A stretch of DNA of 64,000 nt from Salmo trutta. Taxonomy: Eukaryota > Chordata > Actinopteri > Salmoniformes > Salmonidae. The stretch's first letter is position 1. Each line of letters begins with the position of its first letter. Below, piece after piece: positions 12,541 to 21,321 of this stretch. The translations under genes were made by a program, and so were the position numbers. Under the pieces are notes generated by a model, which worked only from the letters and a program-made list of their open reading frames with translations, was not told where the DNA came from and did not search any database. The stretch is from contig NW_021823477.1 of NCBI RefSeq assembly GCF_901001165.1, positions 488,306 through 552,305 on the forward strand, given 5' to 3'.

Positions 12541-12669
12541 TCACATACTGCCAGGGTATATCTGGTGTGCTTTCTGGAATAAGAGCAAGCGTATATCGTG
12601 GTAGAAACGGCAATAGAGGATCAAATTAGTTTCATTCTCTATTTCTTTGAGGTCACAATAGTTACATAC
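12541..12669 (-). pseudogene. C-terminal scrap of a LINE reverse transcriptase ORF
   Basis: The minus strand is open for 42 codons and encodes a zinc-knuckle-like segment seen at the C-terminus of many fish non-LTR retrotransposon polyproteins. It reads CNYCDLKEIENETNLILYC: a C-x2-C pair, the acidic EIENE run, then a Cys 13 residues on. The usual His before the last Cys is replaced (NLILYC instead of H-x4-C). It ends in a stop with PGSM. Upstream frame and 3' UTR are missing, so it is a dead fragment. Element clade not determined. Confidence 0.55.
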
Positions 12670-12944
12670 AATTTACTGGAAATCAGGTTTAGTTGTGTTT
12701 TTCTCTCTCCAAAATATGAGTTACTGTAGGACTATAATAATTGTTAACAGGTCTACCAAACCCAAAAGGTTTTAATTTGAGAATGTTCATTTGTATGCCT
12801 CAAATATTAAACTGTCTTAAAATATTTAATGATTAGTTGAATCAGGTGTGTAAGTGCTGGTAAGAACAAAAGGATTGAGAAACCCTGAGATAAACATAAA
12901 ACCATATAATGTAAAAGCTCCTCCACCATCTTTACCAGACGTTT

Positions 12945-13440
12945 TACTGATAACATGTAGACCTACTGATTAGTTTCCACTTTGAAAACTGCTGTCTGTC
13001 AGCAACTCAGCTCAAGTAGCAGTTCTACTAACTAGTAATATCTCATTCCAGGTATTCATTATCTTACTCTGTCCTTTAGAATAAATTATTATTCAGAAAC
13101 ACTTTATTTTTCAATAATCTCCATGTCGTGTTTTCTGCTCTGTCGTCTCAAAATAGATCCTGAACAAAAGAACAACTTTACTTTCTGTTTCAGCTCAGCC
13201 GCCTCCCGAGTGGTGCAGAGTCCCGCCTCTTGCGTCACTGCAGTACCTGGTTAGAGTCCAGGCTGCATGACTGGGAGTTCCATAGGGCGGCGCACAATTG
13301 GCACAGCGTCGTCAAGGTTTGGCCGGGGTAGGCCGTCATTGTTAATAAGAATTTGTTCTGACTTACCTAGTTAAATAAAAGTGAAATAAAAATAAAATAT
13401 CTTCCACTAGATGACAGTAAACACCTGCTGTAACCTGACT
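12945..13440. repeat. Paralogous block copy 2, interrupted by a SINE
   Basis: Shares 'actgattagtttccac', 'gcaactcagctcaagtagca', 'ggtattcattatcttact' and 'cttccactagatg-cagtaa' with 3056-3520. The SINE at 13199-13400 replaces the 'caccctgataa...gtgttttattgg' stretch kept in copies 1 and 3. The CTCF-like word of copy 1 has one change here (gatgacag). Confidence 0.8.
13199..13400 (+). mobile_element. Salmonid tRNA-derived SINE, near full length
   Basis: Begins with the 'gcctcccgagtggtgcag' head, has a B-box-like 'ggttagagtcc' near 13250, the conserved core 'gggcggcgcacaattggc', 'ggtttggccggggtaggc', and the shared tail 'aataagaatttgtt...acttacctagttaaat' ending in A-rich sequence. The B box departs from GGTTCGAATCC, so transcription competence is doubtful. 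No clear target duplication seen. Confidence 0.8.
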
Positions 13441-13742
13441 TTACAGGAGTATCATTATGATATAAACAGCTAAACTGATCCGAGATCAGCTCTCCTATGA
13501 AGACTGTCACAGGTTTACAGCAGTATCAATATGATATAAACAGCTAAACTGATCTGAGATCAGCTCTCTTATGAAGACTGTCAAAGGTTTACAGCAGTAT
13601 CAATATGATATAATAAGCTAAATTGATCTGAGATCAGCTCTCCTATGAAGACTGTCACAGGTTTACAGCAGTATCAATATGATATAATAAGCTAAACTGA
13701 TCCGAGATCAGCTCTCCTATGAATACTGTTACAGGTTTACAG
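13441..13742. repeat. Minisatellite, 74-bp unit, 4 copies
   Basis: 'ttacagcagtatcaatatga' recurs at 13441, 13515, 13589 and onward, period 74. Each unit contains the near-palindrome 'ctgatctgagatcag' followed by 'ctctcctatgaa'. That phrase resembles the right end of the MITE near 15660, so this array may also derive from that element. Confidence 0.93.
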
Positions 13743-13904
13743 AAGCTGACAGTTGCTACTTCATCGCTACTAACTCAAACTACCTTGGTTTAAATAAAGA
13801 CAATATATGTAAAGATTAAAAGGTATATAACTTATAAATCATGAGCCTCATCTTGAGGAGTATGTGATTGGATGTTATAGACCCCATCTGAACAGTTTAT
13901 TTTC

Positions 13905-14168
13905 CTATGCTGTGGCCCTCATCATCTGGTCCATAGAGACTAAGTGACTATGCTGTGGCCCTCACCATCTGGCCCATAGAGACTAAAGGACTATGCTGTG
14001 GCCCTCATCATCTGGCCCATAGAGACTAAGTGACTATGCTGTGGCCCTCACCAACAGGCCCATAGAGACTAAGTGACTATGCTGTGGCCCTCACCAACAG
14101 GCCCATAGAGACTAAAGGACTATGCTGTGGCCCTCACCAACAGGCCCATAGAGACTAAATGACTATGC
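13905..14168. repeat. Minisatellite, 43-bp unit, 6 copies
   Basis: 'ctatgctgtggccctcacca' starts at 13905, 13948, 13991, 14034, 14077 and 14120. Units fall into 'catctggcccatag' and 'caacaggcccatag' variants in two blocks. Confidence 0.95.
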
Positions 14169-14535
14169 ACTCTACGCTGCACACCGCATCAACGGGGATG
14201 TTGATGTAAACCCACGTAAACCCTCTTACACACCTTTTTATTTGGTAAATAGCGTTTACTCAACACTGTATTTTGTTAATTATCGTTTACCACTTATTAT
14301 GCGTTTCCAGCGTTAAGTCTAAATTCTATCGCAGAAACCGGGTCCAGGTTGGTCAGCATGATAAAGAATCATATCTCAAGGTTACTCTGTCTATTGAATG
14401 TCTGACTACGACCTAACTTTATAATAGTTATATGTAGCCAATACTTACCAGTCTGTCCGTCTGTCCTTCAAATCAACACATTTATCCTGCTTCTAATGTT
14501 GCTGAGAAATGTGCGCTACATTTTGTAACCACAGT

Positions 14536-14579
14536 TACTTTCACTTTCATATGAGGAAATCACGTCCCTTCTGACGTCA
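14536..14579 (+). promoter_or_regulatory. Promoter-like cluster: ISRE/IRF site and full CRE
   Basis: 14538-14548 reads ctttcactttc, the complement of GAAAGTGAAAG, a perfect GAAANNGAAA interferon-response core. 24 bp downstream, 14572-14579 is TGACGTCA, the full palindromic cAMP-response/X2-type site. ISRE followed by a TGACGTCA-type box is the order in vertebrate MHC class I and related interferon-inducible promoters. No NF-Y box or TATA is obvious. An ATG in good context (caccATGG) lies about 160 bp downstream. Motifs are seen; function is inferred. Confidence 0.45.
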
Positions 14580-14599
14580 CCGGTGAATGGGTAAATAAT

Positions 14600-14836
14600 G
14601 ATGACAGAAGAGATCTACTAAGTAGTAATAATACGTCATTACAGGTATTCATTATCTTAATCTGTCCTTTATTGTCCAGAAATACTTTATTTGTACTTCT
14701 CTCCATATAGTGTGTTTTCCTCTTTTGTCATCTCACCATGGATCCTGCGCTCAGCCGTCTCCCCACCCTGATAATAAAGTGTTTTATTGGAATCTTCCAC
14801 TTTTATACAGTCAGTGTCCCAGAGTTGGATTGCTAA
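14600..14836 (+). other. Paralogous block copy 3 with a 32-codon ORF
   Basis: Related to the blocks at 3.1 and 12.9 kb ('ggtattcattatctta', 'caccatggatcctg', 'gtgttttattgg'). The ATG at 14738 sits in a strong context and opens 32 codons (MDPALSRLPTLIIKCF...) to a stop at 14834, with a hydrophobic middle. In copy 1 the ATG is kept but the following codons differ; in copy 2 it is ata. I cannot say whether it is an exon; a short chance frame is as likely. Confidence 0.25.
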
Positions 14837-15648
14837 TCTAGGATCAGGTCCCCCCTCTCCATGTAATCTGATTCATTATGATCTAGGATCAGGTCCCTCC
14901 TCTCCATGTAATCTGATTCATTATGATCTAGGATCAGGTCCCCCCCTCTCCATGTAATCTGATTCATTATGATCTAGGATCAGGTCCCCCCTCTCCATGT
15001 AATCTGATTCATTATGATCTAGGATCAGGTCCCCCCTCTCCATGTAATCTGATTCATTATGATCTAGGATCAGGTCCCCCCTCTCCATGTAATCTGATTC
15101 ATTATTATCTAGGATCAGGTCCCTCCTCTCCATGTAATCTGATTCATTATGATCTAGGATCAGGTCCCTCCTCTCCATGTAATCTGATTCATTATGATCT
15201 AGGATCAGGTCCCCCCTCTCCATGTAATCTGATTCATTATGATCTAGGATCAGGTCCCCCCTCTCCATGTAATCTGATTCATTATGATCTAGGATCAGGT
15301 CCCCCTTCTCCATGTAATCTGATTCATTATGATCTAGGATCAGGTCCCCCTCTCCATGTAATCTGATTCATTATGATCTAGGATCAGGTCCCCCCTCTCC
15401 ATGTAATCTGATTCATTATGATCTAGGATCAGGTCCCCCCTCTCCATGTAATCTGATTCATTATGATCTAGGATCAGGTCCCCCTCTCCATGTAATCTGA
15501 TTCATTACGATCTAGGATCAGGTCCCCCCTCTCCATGTAATCTGATTCATTATGATCTAGGATCAGGTCCCCCCTCTCCATGTAATCTGATTCATTATGA
15601 TCTAGGATCAGGTCCCTCCTCTCCATGTAATATGATTCATTATGATCT
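14833..15648. repeat. Minisatellite, ~45-bp unit, about 18 copies, same family as 7.3 kb
   Basis: 'ctaggatcaggtcc' plus 'ctccatgtaatctgattc' repeats with 4-6 C's at the variable position; the minus strand reads open across nine 45-bp units. It runs at 15649-15706 into 'actgatcctagatcagctct' and 'tttatgaatac', the intact right half of the parent MITE-like element. Confidence 0.95.
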
Positions 15649-16070
15649 AAAAGTCTAAACTGATCCTAGATCAGCTCTCCTACTCTTTATGAATACTTTC
15701 GCAGGTGACTCCTCGAGATGATTTATAAGTTATATTCTTGAAGAATCAATTAGTATCATTCATTGAACTGCTTTGCCATGAACAGATCTGTGAGGTCTTA
15801 ACTTAGAGGTTCTATATAGACTTTATGGTCATTTTAATGGGGTTGAACAATAGATGGACCCCACAGAGAACTTTCAGCAATACCACATCTTCAGTAACCA
15901 AGTATTCCAGACACTCTCTTCATATGAACCAGTTGTTATTAAATGAAGGTTTGTGGACAGAAAACCTGTGTCTACGGTAGGATTCTAGTCTAATCTGGGC
16001 TGGTTCCTCTGTTCCTAGATATTCAGGAACAGTCAGAGGTGGAGGGGGCTGTGGAGACATTATCCTGACA
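15649..16070. other. MITE right end and unique spacer
   Basis: The first ~58 bp is the right end of the palindromic element described above. The rest is unique with no gene supported. Confidence 0.5.
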
Positions 16071-16623
16071 GCGCTTGTGGAAGGGTGGGTAGACTCTGGA
16101 CACGGAGCTAACTGGAGCTCGGCAGCATCATCACTGTTGGGCTTGTGGAAGGGTGGGTAGACTCTGGACACGGAGCTAACTGGAGCTCAGCAGAATCATC
16201 ACTGTTGGGCTTGTGGAAGGGTGGGTAGACTCTGGACACGGAGCTAACTGGAGCTCGGCAGCATCATCACTGTTGGGCTTGTGGAAGGGTGGGTAGACTC
16301 TGGACACGGAGCTAACTGGAGCTCGGCAGCATCATCACTGTTGGGCTTGTGGAAGGGTGGGTAGACTCTGGACACGGAGCTAACTGGAGCTCGGCAGCAT
16401 CATCACTGTTGGGCTTGTGGAAGGGTGGGTAGACTCTGGACACGGAGCTAACTGGAGCTCGGCAGCATCATCACTGTTGGGCTTGTGGAAGGGTGGGTAG
16501 ACTCTGGACACGGAGCTAACTGGAGCTCGGCAGCATCATCACTGTTGGGCTTGTGGAAGGGTGGGTAGACTCTGGACACGGAGTTAACTGGAGCTCGGCA
16601 GCATCATCACTGTTGGGCTTGCC
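16071..16623. repeat. Minisatellite, 68-bp unit, 8 copies
   Basis: 'gcttgtggaagggtgggtag' recurs every 68 bp (16141, 16209 and on). GC-rich compared with other arrays. Units are almost identical (ctcggcagcatc versus ctcagcagaatc in one). One minus-strand frame stays open for 83 codons but changes phase between units. Confidence 0.95.
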
Positions 16624-16850
16624 GGCAGCCTCGCTGGTTTGATGATGCTGCTGCTGCTCATCGCTTTTGATTGGCTACTTTTTGTCAATTGTCCATTGTC
16701 TGAAGAAGCCTATTGTGATGAAATGTCAGGAGCGCATTTTTTAAAAATGTACTTTTAATCTTTTAAGAAACTTTGAAATGAACCACATGGATTCTGACTG
16801 AGGACTCAGCTAAAACTAGATACCAACAGTGGACAATTCCCAGCAAAAGC

Positions 16851-16967
16851 ATGGAGCTACAACTGTCAAGAGGAGAACAGGGGGAGTATTCCCCTTGGAG
16901 AACCCAGAGTGCAACACTGAAGAAAAACATATTGGAGAATAACAACAATCTCAATCTGAAGCTCTAA
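16851..16967 (+). CDS. Candidate short coding segment, unrecognised
   Basis: An ATG at 16851 opens 38 codons (MELQLSRGEQGEYSPW... to NNNLNLKL) and stops at 16965; the same frame is open upstream to about 16780. Composition is protein-like, with a heptad-like ILENNNNLNLKL end, and unlike the repeats around it. Similar acidic or coiled-coil-like open segments occur at 18.5, 20.6 and 21.1 kb on the same strand, so these may be exons of one degraded gene. No family recognised; a chance frame cannot be excluded. Confidence 0.2.
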   Translation: MELQLSRGEQGEYSPWRTQSATLKKNILENNNNLNLKL

Positions 16968-16995
16968 AGAAAAAAGAGGAATTGTGAAAATCAGG

Positions 16996-17324
16996 AACAC
17001 CATTCTTCCTCCTGCCCCACCTATTGTCCCTGTATGAATCAGGACCACCATTCTTCCTACTGTCCACCTATTGTCCCTGTATGAATCAGGACCACCATTC
17101 TTCCTCCTGTCCACCTATTGTCCCTGTATGAATCAGGACCACCATTCTTCCTCCTGCCCCACCTATTGTCCCTGTATGAATCAGGACCACCATTCTTCCT
17201 CCTGTCCACCTATTGTCCCTGTATGAATCAGGAAAACCATTCTTCCTCCTGTCCACCAATTGTCCCTGTATGAATCAGGACCACCATTCTTCCTCCTGCC
17301 CCACCTATTGTCCCTGTATGAATA
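16996..17324. repeat. Minisatellite, 47-48-bp unit, 7 copies
   Basis: 'gtatgaatcaggaccaccat' recurs with a 47-bp ('ctgtccacc') or 48-bp ('ctgccccacc') unit, the two types interspersed. Confidence 0.95.
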
Positions 17325-17617
17325 TTAGTTGGCATCTAATTGAAGAACATACTGCTTTATAGATCCCAGCCTGACAAACAATTGTCTGGACCTTACTTTG
17401 AGCACTTGCACTGGGCCTCCATTGAGTCTCCATGTGTCAAGCAGTACAGAGAAACCTCCTCTAGATGACAGCAGAGGCTCTTGGATCTACCCTGTCTATC
17501 CACCAGTTTAGTGACCTTGTTCCATCAATATGTCCATACTACTTCACAACCCATTTGAGGTCTTGACCAGCAATGTCCCATTGGGCTCAACCAAGCCGAG
17601 AGTGAGGTTCTAGAAAG
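17325..17617. other. Unique spacer
   Basis: No repeat, element or convincing open frame seen. Confidence 0.4.
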
Positions 17618-18360
17618 AGGACTGACTTTCCTACCAACTCCTAAACAGGTGGACTGACTTTCATACCAACTCCTAAACAGGTGGACTGACTTTCATACCA
17701 ACTCCTAAACAGGTGGACTGACTTTCAGACCAACTCCTAAACAGGTGGACTGACTTTCATACCAACTCCTAAACAGGTGGACTGACTTTCATACCAACTC
17801 CTAAACAGGTGGACTGACTTTCATACCAACTCCTAAACAGGTGGACTGACTTTCATACCAACTCCTAAACAGGTGGACTGGCTTTCATACCAACTACTAA
17901 ACAGGTGGACTGACTTTCATACCAACTCCTAAACAGGTGGACTGACTTTCATACCAACTCCTAAACAGGTGGACTGACTTTCATACCAACTCCTAAACAG
18001 GTGGACTGACTTTCATACCAACTCCTAAACAGGTGGACTGACTTTCATACCAACTCCTAAACAGGTGGACTGACTTTCATACCAACTCCTAAACAGGTGG
18101 ACTGACTTCCATACCAACTCCTAAACAGGTGGACTGACTTTCATACCAACTCCTAAACAGGTGGACTGACTTTCATACCAACTCCTAAACAGGTGGACTG
18201 ACTTTCATACCAACTCCTAAACAGGTGGACTGACTTTCATACCAACTCCTAAACAGGTGGACTGACTTTCATACCAACTCCTAAACAGGTGGACTGACTT
18301 TCATACCAACTCCTAAACAGGTGGACTGACTTTCATACCAACTCCTAAACAGGTGGACTG
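17618..18360. repeat. Minisatellite, 32-bp unit, 23 copies
   Basis: 'ggtggactgactttcatacc' recurs every 32 bp with only a handful of substitutions over 740 bp (tcagacc, ggctttc, aactacta, gacttcc). Among the most homogeneous arrays in the window. Confidence 0.96.
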
Positions 18361-18504
18361 GGAGGAGCTCCGGAGGGGATCTACACGTCTATCATAGAAG
18401 ATTGAAGTTATCAGATCATTGTGAGAGGTTAACAGTGTAATTGTTAGATCAATGATTATAATTGATATCCCTGGTCAAAGTATTTAGAACATTTCTGATG
18501 ACAG

Positions 18505-19829
18505 AAAACTGAAGACGATGGAGAGGAAGAACAGCATCCTCCATCGATGGTCCCCCACCAGCAGTCTCTTCCAGACTGCACTCCACAGACTGCAGAGTAA
18601 CAGATTGATGGTCCCCCACCAGCAGTCTCTTCCAGACTGCACTCCACAGACTGCAGAGTAACAGATTGATGGTCCCCCACCAGCAGTCTCTCCCAGACTG
18701 CACTCCACAGACTGCAGAGTAACAGATTGATGGTCCCCCACCAGCAGTCTCTTCCAGACTGCACTCCACAGACTGCAGAGGAACAGATTGATGGTCCCCC
18801 ACCAGCAGTTTCTTCCAGACTGCACTCCACAGACTGCAGAGGAACAGATTGATGGTCCCCCACCAGCAGTCTCTTCCAGACTGCACTCCACAGACTGCAG
18901 AGGAACAGATTGATGGTCCCCCACCAGCAGTCTCATCCAGACTGCACTCCACAGACTGCAGAGTAACAGATTGATGGTCCCCCACCAGCAGTCTCTCCCA
19001 GACTGCACTCCACAGACTGCAGAGTAACAGATTGATGGTCCCCCACCAGCAGTCTCTTCCAGACTGCACTCCACAGACTGCAGAGTAACAGATTGATGGT
19101 CCCCCACCAGCAGTCTCTTCCAGACTGCACTCCACAGACTGCAGAGTAACAGATTGATGGTCCCCCACCAGCAGTCTCTTCCAGACTGCACTCCACAGAC
19201 TGCAGAGGAACAGATTGATGGTCCCCCACCAGCAGTCTCTTCCAGACTGCACTCCACAGACTGCAGAGGAACAGATTGATGGTCCCCCACCAGCAGTCTC
19301 TTCCAGACTGCACTCCACAGACTGCAGAGGAACAGATTGATGGTCCCCCACCAGCAGTCTCTTCCAGACTGCACTCCACAGACTGCAGAGTAACAGATTG
19401 ATGGTCCCCCACCAGCAGTCTCTTCCAGACTGCACTCCACAGACTGCAGAGGAACAGATTGATGGTCCCCCACCAGCAGTCTCTTCCAGACTGCACTCCA
19501 CAGACTGCAGAGTAACAGATCGATGGTCCCCCACCAGCAGTCTCTTCCAGACTGCACTCCACAGACTGCAGAGTAACAGATCGATGGTCCCCCACCAGCA
19601 GTCTCTTCCAGACTGCACTCCACAGACTGCAGAGGAACAGATCGATGGTCCCCCACCAGCAGTCTCTTCCAGACTGCACTCCACAGACTGCAGAGGAACA
19701 GATTGATGGTCCCCCACCAGCAGTCTCTTCCAGACTGCACTCCACAGACTGCAGAGGAACAGATTGAGGACCAATCTGGAGGGAACCTTCAGTCTGCTGC
19801 TAGAACGGAGGTTCCTCTGTGGCCTGAAA
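18505..19829 (+). CDS. Candidate exon swollen by a 61-bp minisatellite (20 copies)
   Basis: Left of the array, after an acceptor-like 'ttctgatgacag' (to 18504), one frame reads TEDDGEEEQHPPSMVPHQQS. Right of the array the corresponding frame reads PDCTPQTAEEQIEDQSGG and continues to PLWPENMQ before a donor-like 'gttata' at 19838. Between them a 61-bp unit ('gatggtcccccaccagcagt' ... 'cagactgcagagtaac') is repeated about 20 times. 61 is 3n+1, so each extra unit shifts the frame, and many units carry an in-frame TAA. An exon with one or two units would be open; with 20 it cannot be. Unrecognised protein; expanded exon or pseudo-exon. Confidence 0.35.
18546..19768. repeat. Minisatellite, 61-bp unit, 20 copies
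   Basis: 'gatggtcccccaccagcagt' starts at 18546, 18607 and every 61 bp. The main variation is 'gcagagtaac' versus 'gcagaggaac', plus 'agatcgatgg' in a late block. Long frames on the minus strand rotate through the same three peptides and are shadows of this period. Confidence 0.96.
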
Positions 19830-20069
19830 ATATGCAGGTTATAGATATATATTCAACAATAGGAACATGTCAACTCATATCAGTTCTATGATAATTCTGG
19901 GTGGTCAAACACAATAATAATGTTTATTTGTATCTTTTTCTGAACTTGGTTTCTGTTGCTAATGATCTATTGTTGGATGGTAATCAGAGTAATTTTATAG
20001 CAGCTGTAGGTCATTTTTGATTTATTTTTTGTTTAGATTGGATTACCTTTAACATATTTTCTGTCTGTA
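19830..20069. other. Unique spacer
   Basis: AT-rich, no feature supported. Confidence 0.4.
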
Positions 20070-20576
20070 TTATCTGTTATCAATAGATGGTCAAGGTATT
20101 GATTATGTCACACTCTGACCTAGGAGAGCTGTGTTTTCTCTGTTTAGCTAGGCCAGGGTGTGATAAGTGGGTGGGCAATCTATGTTTTATTTTCTATGTT
20201 TTGACCGGGTATGGTTTCCAATCAGAGGCAGGTGTCTTTCGTTGTCTCTGATTGGAAGCCATACGTGGCAGGCTGTTGTTCCTTTGTCCTTGTGGGTAGT
20301 TATTTTCTGTTTAGTTCGTGAAACCTGACAGAACTGTTTTGCTGTCGTTTTGTTTGATTGTCAGAGTGTTCTGAGTAAAATAAATACAAGATGAACATCT
20401 TCCACGCTGCACCTTGGTCTACTCCTTTCGACAGCTGTGACAGATTATCTGTTATCAATAGATGGTCAAGGTATTGATTATCTGTTATTAATTGATGGTC
20501 AAGGTATTGATTATCTGTTATCAATAGATGGTCAAGGTATGGATTATCTGTTATCAATAGATGGTCAAGGTATTGC
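20070..20576. repeat. Minisatellite, 33-bp unit, about 5 copies, split by an LTR
   Basis: 'tctgttatcaatagatggtc' plus 'aaggtattgatta' repeats with a 33-bp period at 20443-20576; one unit lies upstream at 20070-20105. The solo LTR at 20106-20442 separates them. Confidence 0.9.
20106..20442 (+). mobile_element. Solo LTR, Gypsy type, with perfect 5-bp TSD
   Basis: A 337-bp segment starts TGTCACA and ends TGTGACA, an exact 7-bp inverted pair. It is flanked by 'gatta' on both sides (20101-20105 and 20443-20447). An AATAAA signal lies near 20380, and the last ~50 bp ('cacgctgcaccttggtct') closely parallel the LTR at 37338-37717, so the two are relatives. Insertion was into a pre-existing minisatellite. 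Confidence 0.88.
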
Positions 20577-20800
20577 CAACTGCCTGTCCAAAAGGCCACG
20601 GTCGGTAGTAGCATAAAAACACATGTGAAGGACTACAACCTGAGGAGACAAGGTTTGTCCTCACAGCTCCTACAGGCCCTGGTGTATGAGGATGCAGTGC
20701 AGGTGGACAGCACTGATTGGTCCTGGAGAGCAGGAGGAGCAGAGGATGATGGGGAGGTGCACCTCAAGCTAAGGCTCTTTGTGCTCTTTGTGAAGAGAAG
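20577..20800 (+). CDS. Candidate exon of an unrecognised gene
   Basis: Frame 1 is open from about 20571 through 20800 and reads as ordinary protein (for example LPVQKATVGSS, VKDYNLRRQGLSSQLLQALV, VYEDAVQVDSTDWSWRAGG, VHLKLRLFVLFVKRSG), with an ATG at 20625. A donor-like site 'aagcggtagat' occurs near 20803. Base composition and codon texture differ from the surrounding repeats. I do not recognise the family. The following open segment (20838-21321) is in another phase and begins after an acceptor-like 'tctactcacag', consistent with a short intron. Calling it a host-gene exon is inference. Confidence 0.35.
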
Positions 20801-20837
20801 CGGTAGATTGAGGATGATGTCTTCACTGCCAAGATGT

Positions 20838-21123
20838 TCTACTCACAGAGCAGGAACTGATCGTGGAGGCCTTACAACATTACACAGAGCAGGAACTGAT
20901 CGTGGAGGCCTTACAACATTACACAGAGCAGGAACTGATCGTGGAGGCCTTACAACATTACACAGAGCAGGAACTGATCGTGGAGGCCTTACAACATTAC
21001 ACAGAGCAGGAACTGATCGTGGAGGCCTTACAACATTACACAGAGCAGGAACTGATCGTGGAGGCCTTACAACATTACACAGAGCAGGAACTGATCGTGG
21101 AGGCCTTACAACATTACACAGAG
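20838..21123. repeat. Tandem repeat, 39-bp unit, 7 copies
   Basis: 'cagagcaggaactgatcgtg' recurs every 39 bp without a single mismatch in the first six units. The length divisible by 3 preserves a reading frame, unlike most arrays here. Confidence 0.95.
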
Positions 21124-21321
21124 CAAGATGGATGTTGTCTTGGGGAAAGAACTGTCCTTGCTGGAAAGCTTGATGAGCTACAGCACGCAGAAGGACAATG
21201 TGAATCGTTCAGAAGGGCTTTTATTGAGGGCAGAAACTATGAAGAGGAGGAGGATGACTATTATGATGTCGACGATGACGATGACAACGATGGTGATATT
21301 GATGGAGGAACAGATGAATGA
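20838..21321 (+). CDS. Candidate terminal exon: 13-residue repeats, then acidic tail and stop
   Basis: After 'tctactcacag' the frame TEQELIVEALQHY is repeated seven times (39-bp unit, 20838-21123, divisible by 3 so phase is kept). It continues through CLGERTVLAGKLDELQHAEG to RRAFIEGRNYEEEEDDYYD, then an Asp-rich tail, DIDGGTDE and a TGA at 21319. The acidic tail and its stop are the seed of the 58-bp array that follows. A competing frame from 21128 (MDVVLGKELSLLESLMS...) is also open, so the true reading frame is not settled. Unrecognised family. Confidence 0.35.

Noticed and set aside
12751..12900. Resemblance to the hAT-type MITE ('gattagttgaatcaggtgtg', 'gagaaaccctgag')
   Set aside because: Only scattered words match and no ends or target duplication are visible; too weak to annotate separately.
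16642..16758. 38-codon frame with a hydrophobic LLLLIAFDWLLFV start, like a signal peptide
   Set aside because: It overlaps the 'tctgaagaagcctattgtga' type sequence, which resembles a widespread dispersed non-coding repeat; length and context are not enough for a gene.
18449..19774. Minus-strand frames of 441 and 418 codons
   Set aside because: They rotate through three peptides created by the 61-bp period. The plausible exon-like flanks are on the plus strand.
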